60,172 bases of DNA from the NCBI RefSeq assembly GCF_028707975.1, contig NZ_JAQVZX010000004.1:1-60172 (forward strand). Direction: 5' to 3'. Made by a program: the position numbers and the translations under genes. Positions 17,169 through 25,480 of the stretch are shown here, piece by piece. How positions within the stretch are numbered: the stretch's first letter is position 1; each line of letters starts with the position of its first letter. The stretch comes from Syntrophomonas sp. Lineage in GTDB: Bacteria; Bacillota; Syntrophomonadia; Syntrophomonadales; Syntrophomonadaceae. The notes below the pieces were generated by a model. That model worked only from the letters and a program-made list of their open reading frames with translations. It ran no database searches and was not told the origin of the DNA.

Positions 17169-17939
17169 TTATACATATTTTCGCAACTGTTTTAATGCTG
17201 CTTTTTCCAGGCGGGAAACCTGAGCCTGTGAGATACCGATTTCTTCCGCTACCTCCATTTGGGTCTTACCAGCAAAGAATCGCAATGACACTATATGTTT
17301 TTCCCTATCATTCAACTTCTTCATAGCTTCTTTGATAGATATTTCTTCCAGCCATTGCTCGTCCCCATTCCGTTCATCACTGAGTTGATCCATTACCAAA
17401 ATGGGGTCACCACCATCATTGTATATTGGTTCGAATAGGGATACCGGTTCTTGGATTGCATCCAAAGCAAACACTACTTCTTCCCGGCTAACATCAAGAT
17501 GTTGTGCTATCTGGCTTACCGTAGGCTCGGCTGAGTTGTCATTTATCAGTTTTTCTCTTACCTGCAAAGCCTTATAGGCAATATCCCGCAATGACCTAGA
17601 CACCCTGACTGCGTTATTGTCCCGCAGATAGCGTCTTATTTCTCCGATAATCATCGGTACCGCGTAGGTAGAGAAGCGTACATTCTGGCTTAAGTCGAAA
17701 TTATCTATTGATTTAATTAAACCTATGCAGCCAACTTGAAAAAGATCATCGACATACTCGCCTCTATTAGTGAACCTTTGAATTACACTTAAAACCAATC
17801 TAAGGTTACCCTGAATTAATTTTTCTCTGGCCTGGACCTCACCCTGATGCATTTCCGTAAAGAGTATCTTCATCTCTTCATTTTTCAGAACCGGGAGCTT
17901 GGATGTATTTACACCACAGATTTCAACCTTGTTGATCAA
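17169..17939 (-). CDS. sigG: RNA polymerase forespore sigma factor SigG
   Basis: Sigma-G drives late forespore transcription. The 256-residue protein begins MINKVEICGVNTSKLPVLKNEEM, the SigG N-terminal signature, then region 2 (NLRLVLSVIQRFTNRGEYVDDLFQVGCIGLIKSIDNFD), FSTYAVPMIIGEIRRYLRDNN, region 3 and region 4 (REKHIVSLRFFAGKTQMEVAEEIGISQAQVSRLEKAALKQL). The start is TTG 17939, six bases after AAGGGG. In Bacillus it follows sigE directly. Here about 1.85 kb of repeats, an Rpn nuclease gene and a gene remnant separate them. Confidence 0.97.
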   Translation of the reverse strand: MINKVEICGVNTSKLPVLKNEEMKILFTEMHQGEVQAREKLIQGNLRLVLSVIQRFTNRGEYVDDLFQVGCIGLIKSIDNFDLSQNVRFSTYAVPMIIGEIRRYLRDNNAVRVSRSLRDIAYKALQVREKLINDNSAEPTVSQIAQHLDVSREEVVFALDAIQEPVSLFEPIYNDGGDPILVMDQLSDERNGDEQWLEEISIKEAMKKLNDREKHIVSLRFFAGKTQMEVAEEIGISQAQVSRLEKAALKQLRKYV

Positions 17940-18140
17940 AATGCACCCCTTCCCCTTTTTCTTATATCTTTATGCTCGCAAAAACTATCTACTTATCTGG
18001 ATATTAAGAAGAAAAGCTTTGGCTTGCATCATATCTTTAATAGAATTATTTACCCGGCTGGGCAATATTATTCTAGTTAACAGAATTTAAAGCTGATCTA
18101 TTTAAGAAAATAAGCTGGGGAAAGGATTATTATGTTTTAT

Positions 18141-18375
18141 TGACTCCACTGCAAAACCCCTTTTATTGCATACGGGTTGCATAAATATACAAAGCGGGCG
18201 TGGGCGAAGCATGGATGCAGCACCCTTCACCCTTCGGGTACGTCTAGTGCTCCCTGTGGTCGCTATTAAGGTTGCGGGCACTCCTGATGTTATCTCTTCG
18301 GATGTCACTATTTAGGTTGCACCGGCGAAGGCGAGCAGGCGAAAGGGGGCGAGTTTTTGCGCACCACTAATGGCG
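18141..18375 (+). mobile_element. MITE-like repeat element, divergent copy C
   Basis: It starts TGACTCCACTGCAAAACCCC and continues through GCATACGGGTTGCATAAATATAC, the same left end as copy A at 14691. The interior then differs: it carries the core GGTCGCTATTAAGG (about 18259) and a degenerate second core (GTCACTATTTAGG). The right end (GCGCACCACTAATGG and onward) is only loosely like that of copy A, so the boundary is approximate. Confidence 0.6.
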
Positions 18376-18660
18376 GTGGTATACCCGTTATCGGTTACAG
18401 TATAAGTTTCAAACGCAAGTAAGCCGGTCGCTCGCTCTCCGGGCGTCCGGCTCTACCAAAAATATGGAGGATAGATCTACAAAATGTTGGAAGAGGCAGT
18501 AATCCAGGTATTTTCCCCGTTACCCCTTCCTAGCTTTAAGCATCGGAAGAAACTGCGGAGCAGTTTCAACACACCGCTGCAACGAGGCGGGGGATTAGAA
18601 CCTGCCGCCTGTTTTGTTAATAGGAACCCGATCGCTTAGCGGGGGACATATTTCACCTCG
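18376..18660. other. Gene-free stretch with hairpins
   Basis: I see no convincing gene here. There is an AGCCGG...CCGGCT inverted repeat (about 18422-18454) and a GGCGG...CCGCC inverted repeat near 18582-18608. A 51-residue open frame from 18484 is rich in basic residues and proline and is probably chance. Together with 17940-18375 this makes a gene-free gap of about 720 bp between sigG and the Rpn nuclease gene. Confidence 0.4.
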
Positions 18661-19605
18661 TTATAGTTTGGCTTTCAGCTTCTGTATAGTATCCAGTGGC
18701 AGGCCTGTGATTTTGGCAACAATGGGCGGCTCCAGTCCTTCCAACAAAGCAGCGCGGGCTGTCTCATTCTTGCCTTCTCTCTTGCCTTCTCTCTTGCCTT
18801 CTCTCTTGCCTTCTCTCTTGCCTTCTCTCTTGCCTTCTCTCTTACCTTTCAGTTCAGCTTCATAGAGATCGGAATTTCTGTCCATGATGGCTTTTAATCT
18901 TTGTTCATAGATTTCTTTGGCTCGGGGATCAGATGCCATTTTTTCCAGAGCTATCCTGGCCTGTGCTATGGCCGGGTCTTCTTCCGACAATCTCTCCAGC
19001 AGTTCCATGTCATCCCACCCTTTCAAAAACATTACCCACCGATCCAGCGGGTTATCATAACTTGCCATTTCTTCATTCAATTTGGGCAATTCGATGAAGT
19101 GTATCTCTATAGCATCGGTCAAATCTATATTTTCATCGCGCTCCCGCAGCCTGAAACTACTATGGTAGCGTTGACTATCTTTGATACGGATAAAGTCCAG
19201 TATGTTTATACCTATGGCTCTTTTGAGATCCTGATATCTCCCTCGGGTGATTTTCTGGTCTCCGAATATTCGGCATATATAAAAGGTGCTGCGCCTTTCC
19301 ATATTAGCCCGGTCACCAATCTGCATTTCTATGTCCACCAGTTCCCCGCTACCCAATTGAACCTTTATGTCAAGTATACCGTAGCTATCGTCAATGTACT
19401 CCTGTTCCAGGTAAGGATTTAATATTTTCACTGCTGCAATCTGTTGTTTTTCGGTCCAACCCAATACAGCATTTAGTAAGCTTATCAGTATGCTTTTGTT
19501 TTCTTCGGAACCAAAGACCCGTTTAAAGACCACGTCTACTTTGGGATCCAGTCTCTCGGGCAAGCCAGTCACCACCTCTTTTATGTTTATTTTATCATAA
19601 AACAT
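18661..19605 (-). CDS. Rpn family PD-(D/E)XK nuclease/transposase-like protein
   Basis: The N-terminal domain (LDPKVDVVFKRVFGSEENKSILISLLNAVLG, then YGILDIKVQLGSGELVDIEMQ) is that of Rpn recombination-promoting nucleases/PDDEXK_2 proteins, with the D...ExQ catalytic pattern visible. These proteins are linked to RecA-independent DNA mobility and are often present in many genomic copies. Near the C-terminus six tandem KREG units precede a short helical end (ARAALLEGLEPPIVAKITGLPLDTIQKLKAKL). The reading from ATG 19605 gives 314 residues but lacks a Shine-Dalgarno sequence. TTG 19563, eight bases after AGAGGTGG, giving MPERLDPKVDVV, is a likely alternative. The gene is inserted between sigE and sigG. 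Confidence 0.88.
   Translation of the reverse strand: MFYDKINIKEVVTGLPERLDPKVDVVFKRVFGSEENKSILISLLNAVLGWTEKQQIAAVKILNPYLEQEYIDDSYGILDIKVQLGSGELVDIEMQIGDRANMERRSTFYICRIFGDQKITRGRYQDLKRAIGINILDFIRIKDSQRYHSSFRLRERDENIDLTDAIEIHFIELPKLNEEMASYDNPLDRWVMFLKGWDDMELLERLSEEDPAIAQARIALEKMASDPRAKEIYEQRLKAIMDRNSDLYEAELKGKREGKREGKREGKREGKREGKREGKNETARAALLEGLEPPIVAKITGLPLDTIQKLKAKL
18770..18841. repeat. Six tandem 12-bp repeats encoding KREG
   Basis: The unit TTGCCTTCTCTC is repeated six times without change, followed by a diverged seventh unit. On the minus strand it encodes (KREG)6 within the Rpn-type protein. The identity between units suggests recent slippage expansion, and the copy number probably varies between strains. 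Confidence 0.95.
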
Positions 19606-19631
19606 CCGATTTCTGGAACTGTTCTTTTAAA

Positions 19632-19781
19632 ATGCATCCGGTTTATCGGGATAAATCCCTTCTCACCGTGCTGGGCACTGCCTATCAGTACAACAGTTCA
19701 GGCTACTACAAACTTGACTGGCAAGTAGACGGAGTCCTGGCCTTAGGCTCAACATCCTATGCCGGAATCTATCTTGACTAA
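19632..19781 (+). pseudogene. Probable C-terminal gene remnant
   Basis: A plus-strand frame of 49 codons ends SGYYKLDWQVDGVLALGSTSYAGIYLD. It is rich in aromatic residues and glycine, reads like the C-terminal end of a larger surface or secreted protein, has no Shine-Dalgarno sequence and is flanked by the Rpn gene and sigE. I do not recognise the family. It may be the tail of a gene whose front was lost when the Rpn gene or repeats moved in. Chance is possible. Confidence 0.35.
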
Positions 19782-19790
19782 GATTATATT

Positions 19791-20513
19791 TTATTCGATT
19801 TTGCGAATTTCCCTTTGCAGCCTTTTCAATATCCGTTTTTCCAGGCGAGAAATATAGGACTGAGAAATCCCCAGGATATCGGCTACTTCCTTCTGCGTCT
19901 TTTCGTCTCCGTCTGCTAATCCGAAACGAAGCTGAATAATAGTCTTTTCCCGGTTATTTAATTTGTGCATAGCTTTCCACAAAAGACTTTTTTCCACTTC
20001 GCCCTCAATTTGTTTATAAATCATATCGTTTTCAGTACCCAGCACATCAGAAAGTAAAAGTTCATTACCATCCCAGTCCACATTTAAAGGTTCATCCAGG
20101 GATATTTCCACTCGATTCTTTATGTTCCGACGAAGATACATCAGTATTTCATTTTCAATACAACGCGAGGCATAGGTTGCCAGTTTAAAATTTTTTTTGG
20201 GTTGGAAAGTATTAACCGCCTTAATAAGTCCAATAGTACCAATGGAAACCAGATCCTCAATGTTTATACCTGTATTCTCAAATTTCTTGGCAATATACAC
20301 CACCAGCCTCAGATTATGCTCAATCAGTGTTGCCTTTACGGACATAATTCCCTGATCAAGCTGGGAAATCAAGGCCATTTCTTCTTGTTCACGCAGCGGT
20401 GCTGGAAGAACTTCTGTTGAACCAATATAATGAATAAATTGGGGTAATTTTTTCTTAAGGTATACCTTGATAAGAAACAAGCGCCAACTCCTTAGTCTTT
20501 CCAAAATATCCAT
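19791..20513 (-). CDS. sigE: RNA polymerase mother-cell sigma factor SigE (pro-form)
   Basis: Sigma-E is the early mother-cell sporulation factor, made as a pro-protein. The 240-residue product has a basic/hydrophobic pro-sequence (about residues 1-30), then the [18 protein letters not shown] segment that resembles the processed N-terminus, region 2 ([37 protein letters not shown]) and region 4 ([41 protein letters not shown]). The start is ATG 20513 after GGAGGATGGAAAG. Its protease gene spoIIGA is the next gene upstream, but a 248-bp repeat element lies between them. Confidence 0.97.
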   Translation of the reverse strand: MDILERLRSWRLFLIKVYLKKKLPQFIHYIGSTEVLPAPLREQEEMALISQLDQGIMSVKATLIEHNLRLVVYIAKKFENTGINIEDLVSIGTIGLIKAVNTFQPKKNFKLATYASRCIENEILMYLRRNIKNRVEISLDEPLNVDWDGNELLLSDVLGTENDMIYKQIEGEVEKSLLWKAMHKLNNREKTIIQLRFGLADGDEKTQKEVADILGISQSYISRLEKRILKRLQREIRKIE

Positions 20514-20587
20514 CTTTCCATCCTCCTAAGCATTCTTAATTATTTGGTTGGGTAAACTATTTTCCTTGGGCAGCGTAGGTACCCTTG

Positions 20588-20835
20588 ATGTTGCTGCAAA
20601 AGGTTTTAAATATGCATTAGCGTGCATAAATATACCGCTCAGCGCCCATAATAGCGATCGCAGGCTATGTAGGGAACGACCCCCGTGTCGTTCCGAATCA
20701 GGCGCAACAACCTTAATAGCGACTGCAAGGCATTGTAAGGGCGGTCTTCGACCGCCCGCTTTCACCTTCGCCAACGCTCGCTTTATATATTTATGCAACC
20801 CTTATGCAACAAAAAGGGGTTTTTGCAGTAGAGTC
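20588..20835 (-). mobile_element. MITE-like repeat element, copy B, between spoIIGA and sigE
   Basis: This is an inverted, near-identical relative of copy A (14691-14938), with GACTCTACTGCAAAAACC at its right end and TGTTGCTGCAAAAGG at its left. A 7-bp direct repeat ACCCTTG flanks it (20581-20587 and 20836-20842), which may be a target-site duplication. It sits in the spoIIGA-sigE junction, normally a few bases long, and so lies within an operon transcript. It includes the GGGCGGTC/GACCGCCC hairpin. There is no transposase gene. Confidence 0.8.
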
Positions 20836-20849
20836 ACCCTTGCATTCTT

Positions 20850-21731
20850 CTAAACATTCTCAATTATTTCGGCAGGGATCAAAAACTGGTACTCCCCCTG
20901 GGAGCTAAGTTTTTCCCGGTAGATTCCCACCACCATATTCTGGTGGAAAACGTCTTTGCTGCCATTATTAACAACTATCTCATCCGCGCGTACTCCCAGC
21001 AGGATGCCATTTCTTTTGCCTATGGAGGAAAAGGGGATCAAGCGCAAGCGGTTTGCCCAGCTACAATCGCCAAGAGCATCCAAGATAGTATTTTCATCCT
21101 GCTTAATCTCCAGCACTTCTCGTAGATCCTCAGGTAAGCAGTTCTTTAGCAACTGGTATTCTGCCACTATCACCGGACGATTGGTGATAGGATCGCGAAG
21201 ATTGTTGCCAGTGTCCAAAAAACCTTTACCCTGGCAATGAAAATCATTAAATCTTAATTCAACATCAAAATGAAGTAGGGCGGGAAGAACTTGTTTTAGT
21301 AGATACTTTTGTCCAAATAATCCGATAGTAAGGGCTGATAATACTCCCCCCAGCAGCCATAAGCAGGAAAAATTTGTGCCCGATTGCTTACTCGCAAATA
21401 AATATGAAATAGCAATGGTAGCTCCAGCCACGATAAAGTTTATGCCGTAAAAATATAGGAAGGCCTTGCTAAATTCAGCCCAGTTTTGCGGGTATAAGGC
21501 GATAATGATCATGAGGCAGGAGAATAGAATCTTGAAAGGTAAAGAGAACCAGCATTCCATCCCGGGAATTATATAGGCCAGAGCATATATTCCCCCAAGA
21601 AAAGAAGCAAAAACGATACGCTTATATACCACCTGGCTGCCAATCAATCTAACTGTAGCCCATAGTATACAAAAATCCATTATAAAGTTTATTGCAAAAC
21701 TAAGATCTGCATAAACCTCGGGAATAGCCAT
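20850..21731 (-). CDS. spoIIGA: Sporulation sigma-E factor processing peptidase SpoIIGA
   Basis: SpoIIGA is the septal membrane aspartic protease that activates pro-SigE. The 293-residue protein has an N-terminal half of about five membrane helices (from YADLSFAINFIMDFCILWATVRLIG) and a cytoplasmic C-terminal domain with the aspartic-protease-like motif FLDTGNNLRDPITNRPVIVAE. It starts at ATG 21731 after GGAGGGG and is followed, after the repeat element, by its substrate gene sigE. ftsZ is immediately upstream, as in Bacillus. Confidence 0.94.
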   Translation of the reverse strand: MAIPEVYADLSFAINFIMDFCILWATVRLIGSQVVYKRIVFASFLGGIYALAYIIPGMECWFSLPFKILFSCLMIIIALYPQNWAEFSKAFLYFYGINFIVAGATIAISYLFASKQSGTNFSCLWLLGGVLSALTIGLFGQKYLLKQVLPALLHFDVELRFNDFHCQGKGFLDTGNNLRDPITNRPVIVAEYQLLKNCLPEDLREVLEIKQDENTILDALGDCSWANRLRLIPFSSIGKRNGILLGVRADEIVVNNGSKDVFHQNMVVGIYREKLSSQGEYQFLIPAEIIENV

Positions 21732-21952
21732 TAATTACCCCTCCATATCTTTTGGATAAGGGGCAGGGGATATAATACGCGCCGAGATAAGACGAAACTT
21801 GGTCGCAATGTCCCATGAGTTCTTAATATTTACGCCATTCAATTTATATTCCTGCCATAATAATAAATGCCTACCATATTATAACAAGAGCGACCTGGGG
21901 CATTATGTTGCAATTCAATACAATGAGATAGTTTTAATACTTTATAAATAGT

Positions 21953-21979
21953 AAAAAACCGGGATATTATTCCCGGTTT
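21953..21979 (-). terminator. Intrinsic terminator after ftsZ
   Basis: AACCGGGA-ATAATA-TCCCGGTT followed by TTTTTT on the minus strand, 36 bp after the ftsZ stop. It separates the division cluster from spoIIGA. Confidence 0.85.
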
Positions 21980-22014
21980 CATAAAAATCGTCTATTTAAT
22001 TTAGAGGAGAGACT

Positions 22015-23079
22015 TTACTTACGCCTTAAGAAAGGTGGGATTTCCAGGTCATTCTTATCTAGAAAACTAGGAGGTGAATCCAACCCCCTCAATTTAGTAG
22101 AATCGCTGCCACCCTGGGACCGGGGAACATTGAAACCCGTTGCTATCACGGTAACTCGCACTTCATCTTCAAGCTTTTCGTCAATATTGGCACCAAAGAT
22201 TATATTAGCTTCTACATCTGCTGCCTGGTGAATTATCTCCGCCGCCTCATTTATTTCAAAAAGGGTTAGATCAGTACCACCACTGATATTAAACAATACG
22301 CCCTTGGCCCCTTCAATCGAAGTTTCCAGCAAGGGGCTGGAAATAGCTTCACGCGCTGCTTCTGACGCCCTATTTTCCCCCTTGGCCTTCCCAATCCCCA
22401 TCAGAGCAGAACCGGTATTCTGCATCACCGTCTGTACATCGGCGAAATCACAATTAATCACTCCCGGCACAGCAATAAGGTCTGATATTCCCTGAACTCC
22501 CTGCCGCAGTATATCATCCGCTATTCTAAAAGCATCATTAAATCCGGTATGTTTATCCACCACTTGCAGCAGCCGGTCATTAGGAATAGTTATGAGACTA
22601 TCCACTGCTTCCCGCAAAGCCTCAATTCCCCGCTCAGCTTGAGAGTTTCTTTTGCGCCCTTCAAAAGTAAATGGTTTGGTAACCACTCCAACCGTTAGAG
22701 CCCCAAGGTCTTTGGCAATTTTAGCAATTATCGGAGCCCCACCAGTTCCAGTTCCTCCACCCATACCGGCAGTTACAAAAACCATATCCGAACCCTGCAA
22801 AGCTTTTTTTATCTCATCAGCAGTTTCCTCGGTGGCTTTCATTCCCACTTCCGGATCGGCACCAGCCCCCAGTCCCTTGGTGAGCTTCTCCCCCACCTGA
22901 ATTTTCTTTTCCGCCCGGGAAAGAAACAAGGCCTGAGCATCGGTGTTTACAGCAATGAACTCCACTCCTTTGAGCCCCGCCTCTATCATCCGGTTGATTG
23001 CATTATTTCCCCCACCACCAGCACCTATTACCTTGATCTTGGCGAACTGCTGCATCTCTACATCAAAATCCAATGGCAT
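22015..23079 (-). CDS. ftsZ: Cell division protein FtsZ
   Basis: FtsZ is the tubulin-like GTPase that forms the division ring. The 354-residue protein shows [18 protein letters not shown], the tubulin signature [10 protein letters not shown], the T7-loop region ([11 protein letters not shown]) and the conserved C-terminal peptide [11 protein letters not shown] that binds FtsA and other partners. It starts at ATG 23079 after a strong GGAGGAGG Shine-Dalgarno sequence. It is downstream of ftsA and ends the dcw run with a terminator. Confidence 0.98.
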   Translation of the reverse strand: MPLDFDVEMQQFAKIKVIGAGGGGNNAINRMIEAGLKGVEFIAVNTDAQALFLSRAEKKIQVGEKLTKGLGAGADPEVGMKATEETADEIKKALQGSDMVFVTAGMGGGTGTGGAPIIAKIAKDLGALTVGVVTKPFTFEGRKRNSQAERGIEALREAVDSLITIPNDRLLQVVDKHTGFNDAFRIADDILRQGVQGISDLIAVPGVINCDFADVQTVMQNTGSALMGIGKAKGENRASEAAREAISSPLLETSIEGAKGVLFNISGGTDLTLFEINEAAEIIHQAADVEANIIFGANIDEKLEDEVRVTVIATGFNVPRSQGGSDSTKLRGLDSPPSFLDKNDLEIPPFLRRK

Positions 23080-23098
23080 TTAAAAACCTCCTCCACCT

Positions 23099-24331
23099 TT
23101 ACCTGAATAATTCTTTAAACCACCTGCTAAGCTGGTCGAAAAGAGCTGCTAAACCGTGCTTGTTATCACAATTAATATTTAAATACCGGGATGAATAAAT
23201 CAATCCCCCAAGAATTACCGCATTCTGGGGGCGATTGAAATCAACCGGAATTCCTCTTAAGTTCTCGGGGATTCCCAAGCGCGTGGGAATATTGCCATAA
23301 TCCTCTATGGTAGTTACCAGGCCGCTTAGTTCAGCCTCTCCCCCCGTTACTACGATCCCTCCCGGGATCCGATCCAAACAGCCGAATTGTTTTAGCTCCG
23401 CATAGATCATTTCCACAATTTCCATAACCCGGGCTGATATAATCTCAGCTACCACCTCTTGCGACACCTGCCGGGTTTCTTTGCCTTGAACATTTTTCAC
23501 ATTTATCATAACATCGTTCCTGGCTATCTGAGGCATTGCCACCGCATTTCTTTCTTTAATTTTGGTGGCCTCTTCCAACGAGGTTCTTAACACAATGGCC
23601 AAATCCCGGGTAATATACTCGCCCCCAACCGGCAACACCGAAGTATAGAGGAGACTACCCGCCTCAAAAAAGCTAATCTCGGTAGTACCCCCTCCGAAAT
23701 CCACCAGTACCACACCCATTTCTTTTTCTGTAGGCAAGAGAACAGCCTCCGCCACCAGCAAAGGGTTATATACTATTTTTTCCAGCTGTAAATTAATACG
23801 CTGCATACTCCGGTGCATATTCTGAATAGCTGCCGTAGCAGCAACAATTATGGTTGTCTCCAGTTCTAGTCTGCTGCCAACCATTCCTATCGGGTCTTTC
23901 ACTCCATCATAGCCATCTACTATATACTGTCTCTCCACTGCCTGTACAATGGTCTTATCAGGTGGCAAAGCGATATTACAGGCAGATTGCAGTACTCTTT
24001 GTCTATCATCCTGAGTAATCTCATAACTGGGGTTACCCACCGCCACTACCGCATGATTATTAATAGCATAGACACTGCTCCCGGAAAACCCCAGAAGAGT
24101 ACTGGCTATATCAACCCCGGTCAACCTTTCCAAATCATTAAGGCAACTATCAATAGACCGGGCTGTACTTTCGATATCAACAATATTGCCCTTGCGCAAA
24201 CCCAAAGACGGCACCTGGGAAACCCCCAGGATATTTATTTCCTGATCCAGGCTAAATTCGGCCATCGCTGCTTTAATAAAGCTGGTTCCGACATCCAGAG
24301 CCACCACTATGTTTCTATTAATGCCAAGCAC
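23099..24331 (-). CDS. ftsA: Cell division protein FtsA
   Basis: FtsA is the actin-like membrane tether of FtsZ. The phosphate-binding motifs (IVVALDVGTSFIKAA; VVLVDFGGGTTEISFF; GIVVTGGEAEL), the SHS2 insertion (about 85-160) and a short basic amphipathic C-terminus (LSRWFKELFR) are visible. GTG 24331 coincides with the Shine-Dalgarno sequence (AAGGGG), leaving no spacing. The codon eight bases after the SD is ATT (24322), which would give a family-like (M)NRNIVVALDVG start. The start is therefore unsettled. The gene is 410 codons from GTG. Confidence 0.95.
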   Translation of the reverse strand: MLGINRNIVVALDVGTSFIKAAMAEFSLDQEINILGVSQVPSLGLRKGNIVDIESTARSIDSCLNDLERLTGVDIASTLLGFSGSSVYAINNHAVVAVGNPSYEITQDDRQRVLQSACNIALPPDKTIVQAVERQYIVDGYDGVKDPIGMVGSRLELETTIIVAATAAIQNMHRSMQRINLQLEKIVYNPLLVAEAVLLPTEKEMGVVLVDFGGGTTEISFFEAGSLLYTSVLPVGGEYITRDLAIVLRTSLEEATKIKERNAVAMPQIARNDVMINVKNVQGKETRQVSQEVVAEIISARVMEIVEMIYAELKQFGCLDRIPGGIVVTGGEAELSGLVTTIEDYGNIPTRLGIPENLRGIPVDFNRPQNAVILGGLIYSSRYLNINCDNKHGLAALFDQLSRWFKELFR

Positions 24332-24404
24332 CCCTTAGAAAGATTCCTTCTTTCTTAGTACGCCAAAGATACGGTTTTTTCCTTTTTTGCACCCCGGTTT
24401 TTAT

Positions 24405-24740
24405 TCAATATTTTTTCAAAAGATATCGACGAATTATTCCTAAATTCTGGAATATGCGAACGCCAAAAACCACCACTGCCGCCAGATAAAGCTGAACCCC
24501 CAACCTATCTCCCAAATAAGCCATCCCTGCTGCCAGGAGAGTATTGACAACAAAACCACTAACAAAAATGGTGGTATCGAAATTATCTTCCATATAAGCC
24601 CGAATCCCACCAAAAACAGCGTCCAGGGCTGCAATCACTGCAATTGACATATACTTGGCATAGACCACGCTCAGAAAAACCGGCACCTGCATACCAATTA
24701 GCAAGCCTATCAATAGACAAAAGAGTACCAGCAGCCACAT
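24405..24740 (-). CDS. sbp: Small basic protein family membrane protein (Sbp, DUF1290)
   Basis: This is a 111-residue protein of about three to four membrane helices (MWLLVLFCLLIGLLIG; YMSIAVIAALDAVFGGIRAYMED; FVSGFVVNTLLAAGMAYLGDRLGV; LAAVVVFGVRIFQNLGIIRRYLL), matching the DUF1290 family found between the DUF881 gene and ftsA or ftsZ in Firmicutes. The function is unknown. It starts at ATG 24740, three bases after the DUF881-family stop. Confidence 0.85.
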   Translation of the reverse strand: MWLLVLFCLLIGLLIGMQVPVFLSVVYAKYMSIAVIAALDAVFGGIRAYMEDNFDTTIFVSGFVVNTLLAAGMAYLGDRLGVQLYLAAVVVFGVRIFQNLGIIRRYLLKKY

Positions 24741-24742
24741 AA

Positions 24743-25462
24743 TTATTCCGCCTTTTCCTCGTATTTAACCGGTTTAGCAAAGGCAAATTTTACACTTCCG
24801 CTATAAGCAGGAATTGTAACCTTCTCCACCTTTTCAATAGTAGCTTGTATTCCCAGCACCTTCAGGGATTCCATATAACCGTTTTTAATCAACATTCCAC
24901 TTTCCAACATGTCCGGATTACCTATAGCCTTAATTACAAAAGGTGGACCGATCCTATTCCAGTTGACCAGAATCAAAGTGCCTGCACACCTAATTTCTGA
25001 TTTTGCCGTAATCCGTTCACCATTGATGGAAATGGCTTCCGCCCCCGAGGTCTTTAATTCATTAACCAACATCAAGAGATCTGAATCATGAACCAATGAG
25101 AAATTAGGATTGTCACCAGGTGGAATCTCGCGGGGATTATCGTTGACCGTTATTATGACACCAGGTCCTTCTACTTCTATAAAACCCGCACTCATATTAG
25201 CATCCTGCAAATCAGCCTGCAGGTCGGCCATAGCCTGGTCAGTTTCCCGTACATTTTTGAGCTTTTCACGCAAAGATAGTACTTCCTCTACCAGAGCATC
25301 TCTTTCTTCGCTCACACTCTGCACCTGTTGCGCCAAATCCTCAACCCTGGCCGGAACCAGGTTGGCCTGATAACTCTCCGTAGTCTTGAATTGAATAGCC
25401 AACATTACACCCAATACCAGACAGACAATAGCTATAGAAATTTGAGCGCCTTTACTACGCAA
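24743..25462 (-). CDS. DUF881 family protein (YlxW/YlxX-like)
   Basis: The 239-residue protein has an N-terminal membrane anchor (ISIAIVCLVLGVMLAIQF), a coiled coil (about 35-75, VEDLAQQVQSVSEERDALVEEVLSLREKL) and the DUF881 globular domain (GPGVIITVNDNP...; INGERITAKSEIRCAGTLILVNW; ANP-like GNPDML). The role is unknown, but the family always lies by divIB and ftsA. A GTG at 25471 abuts the Shine-Dalgarno sequence; TTG 25462, five bases after GAGGGTGG, is the better start. Confidence 0.88.
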   Translation of the reverse strand: MRSKGAQISIAIVCLVLGVMLAIQFKTTESYQANLVPARVEDLAQQVQSVSEERDALVEEVLSLREKLKNVRETDQAMADLQADLQDANMSAGFIEVEGPGVIITVNDNPREIPPGDNPNFSLVHDSDLLMLVNELKTSGAEAISINGERITAKSEIRCAGTLILVNWNRIGPPFVIKAIGNPDMLESGMLIKNGYMESLKVLGIQATIEKVEKVTIPAYSGSVKFAFAKPVKYEEKAE

Positions 25463-25480
25463 AAGAACCACCCTCTATTC

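Noticed and set aside
18484-18639. 51-codon plus-strand frame starting MLEEAVIQVFSPLP
   Set aside because: It lacks an RBS and lies in a hairpin-rich gene-free region; the composition (basic and Pro) is not persuasive.
18770-18841. CRISPR-like array
   Set aside because: The 12-bp units are directly adjacent with no spacers and are in frame in a gene; they are tandem codons, not CRISPR.
21740-21900. Spo0A box or sigma-H promoter before spoIIGA
   Set aside because: A TTTCGTC-like string is present, but nothing matches TTCGACA or a clear promoter well enough to report.
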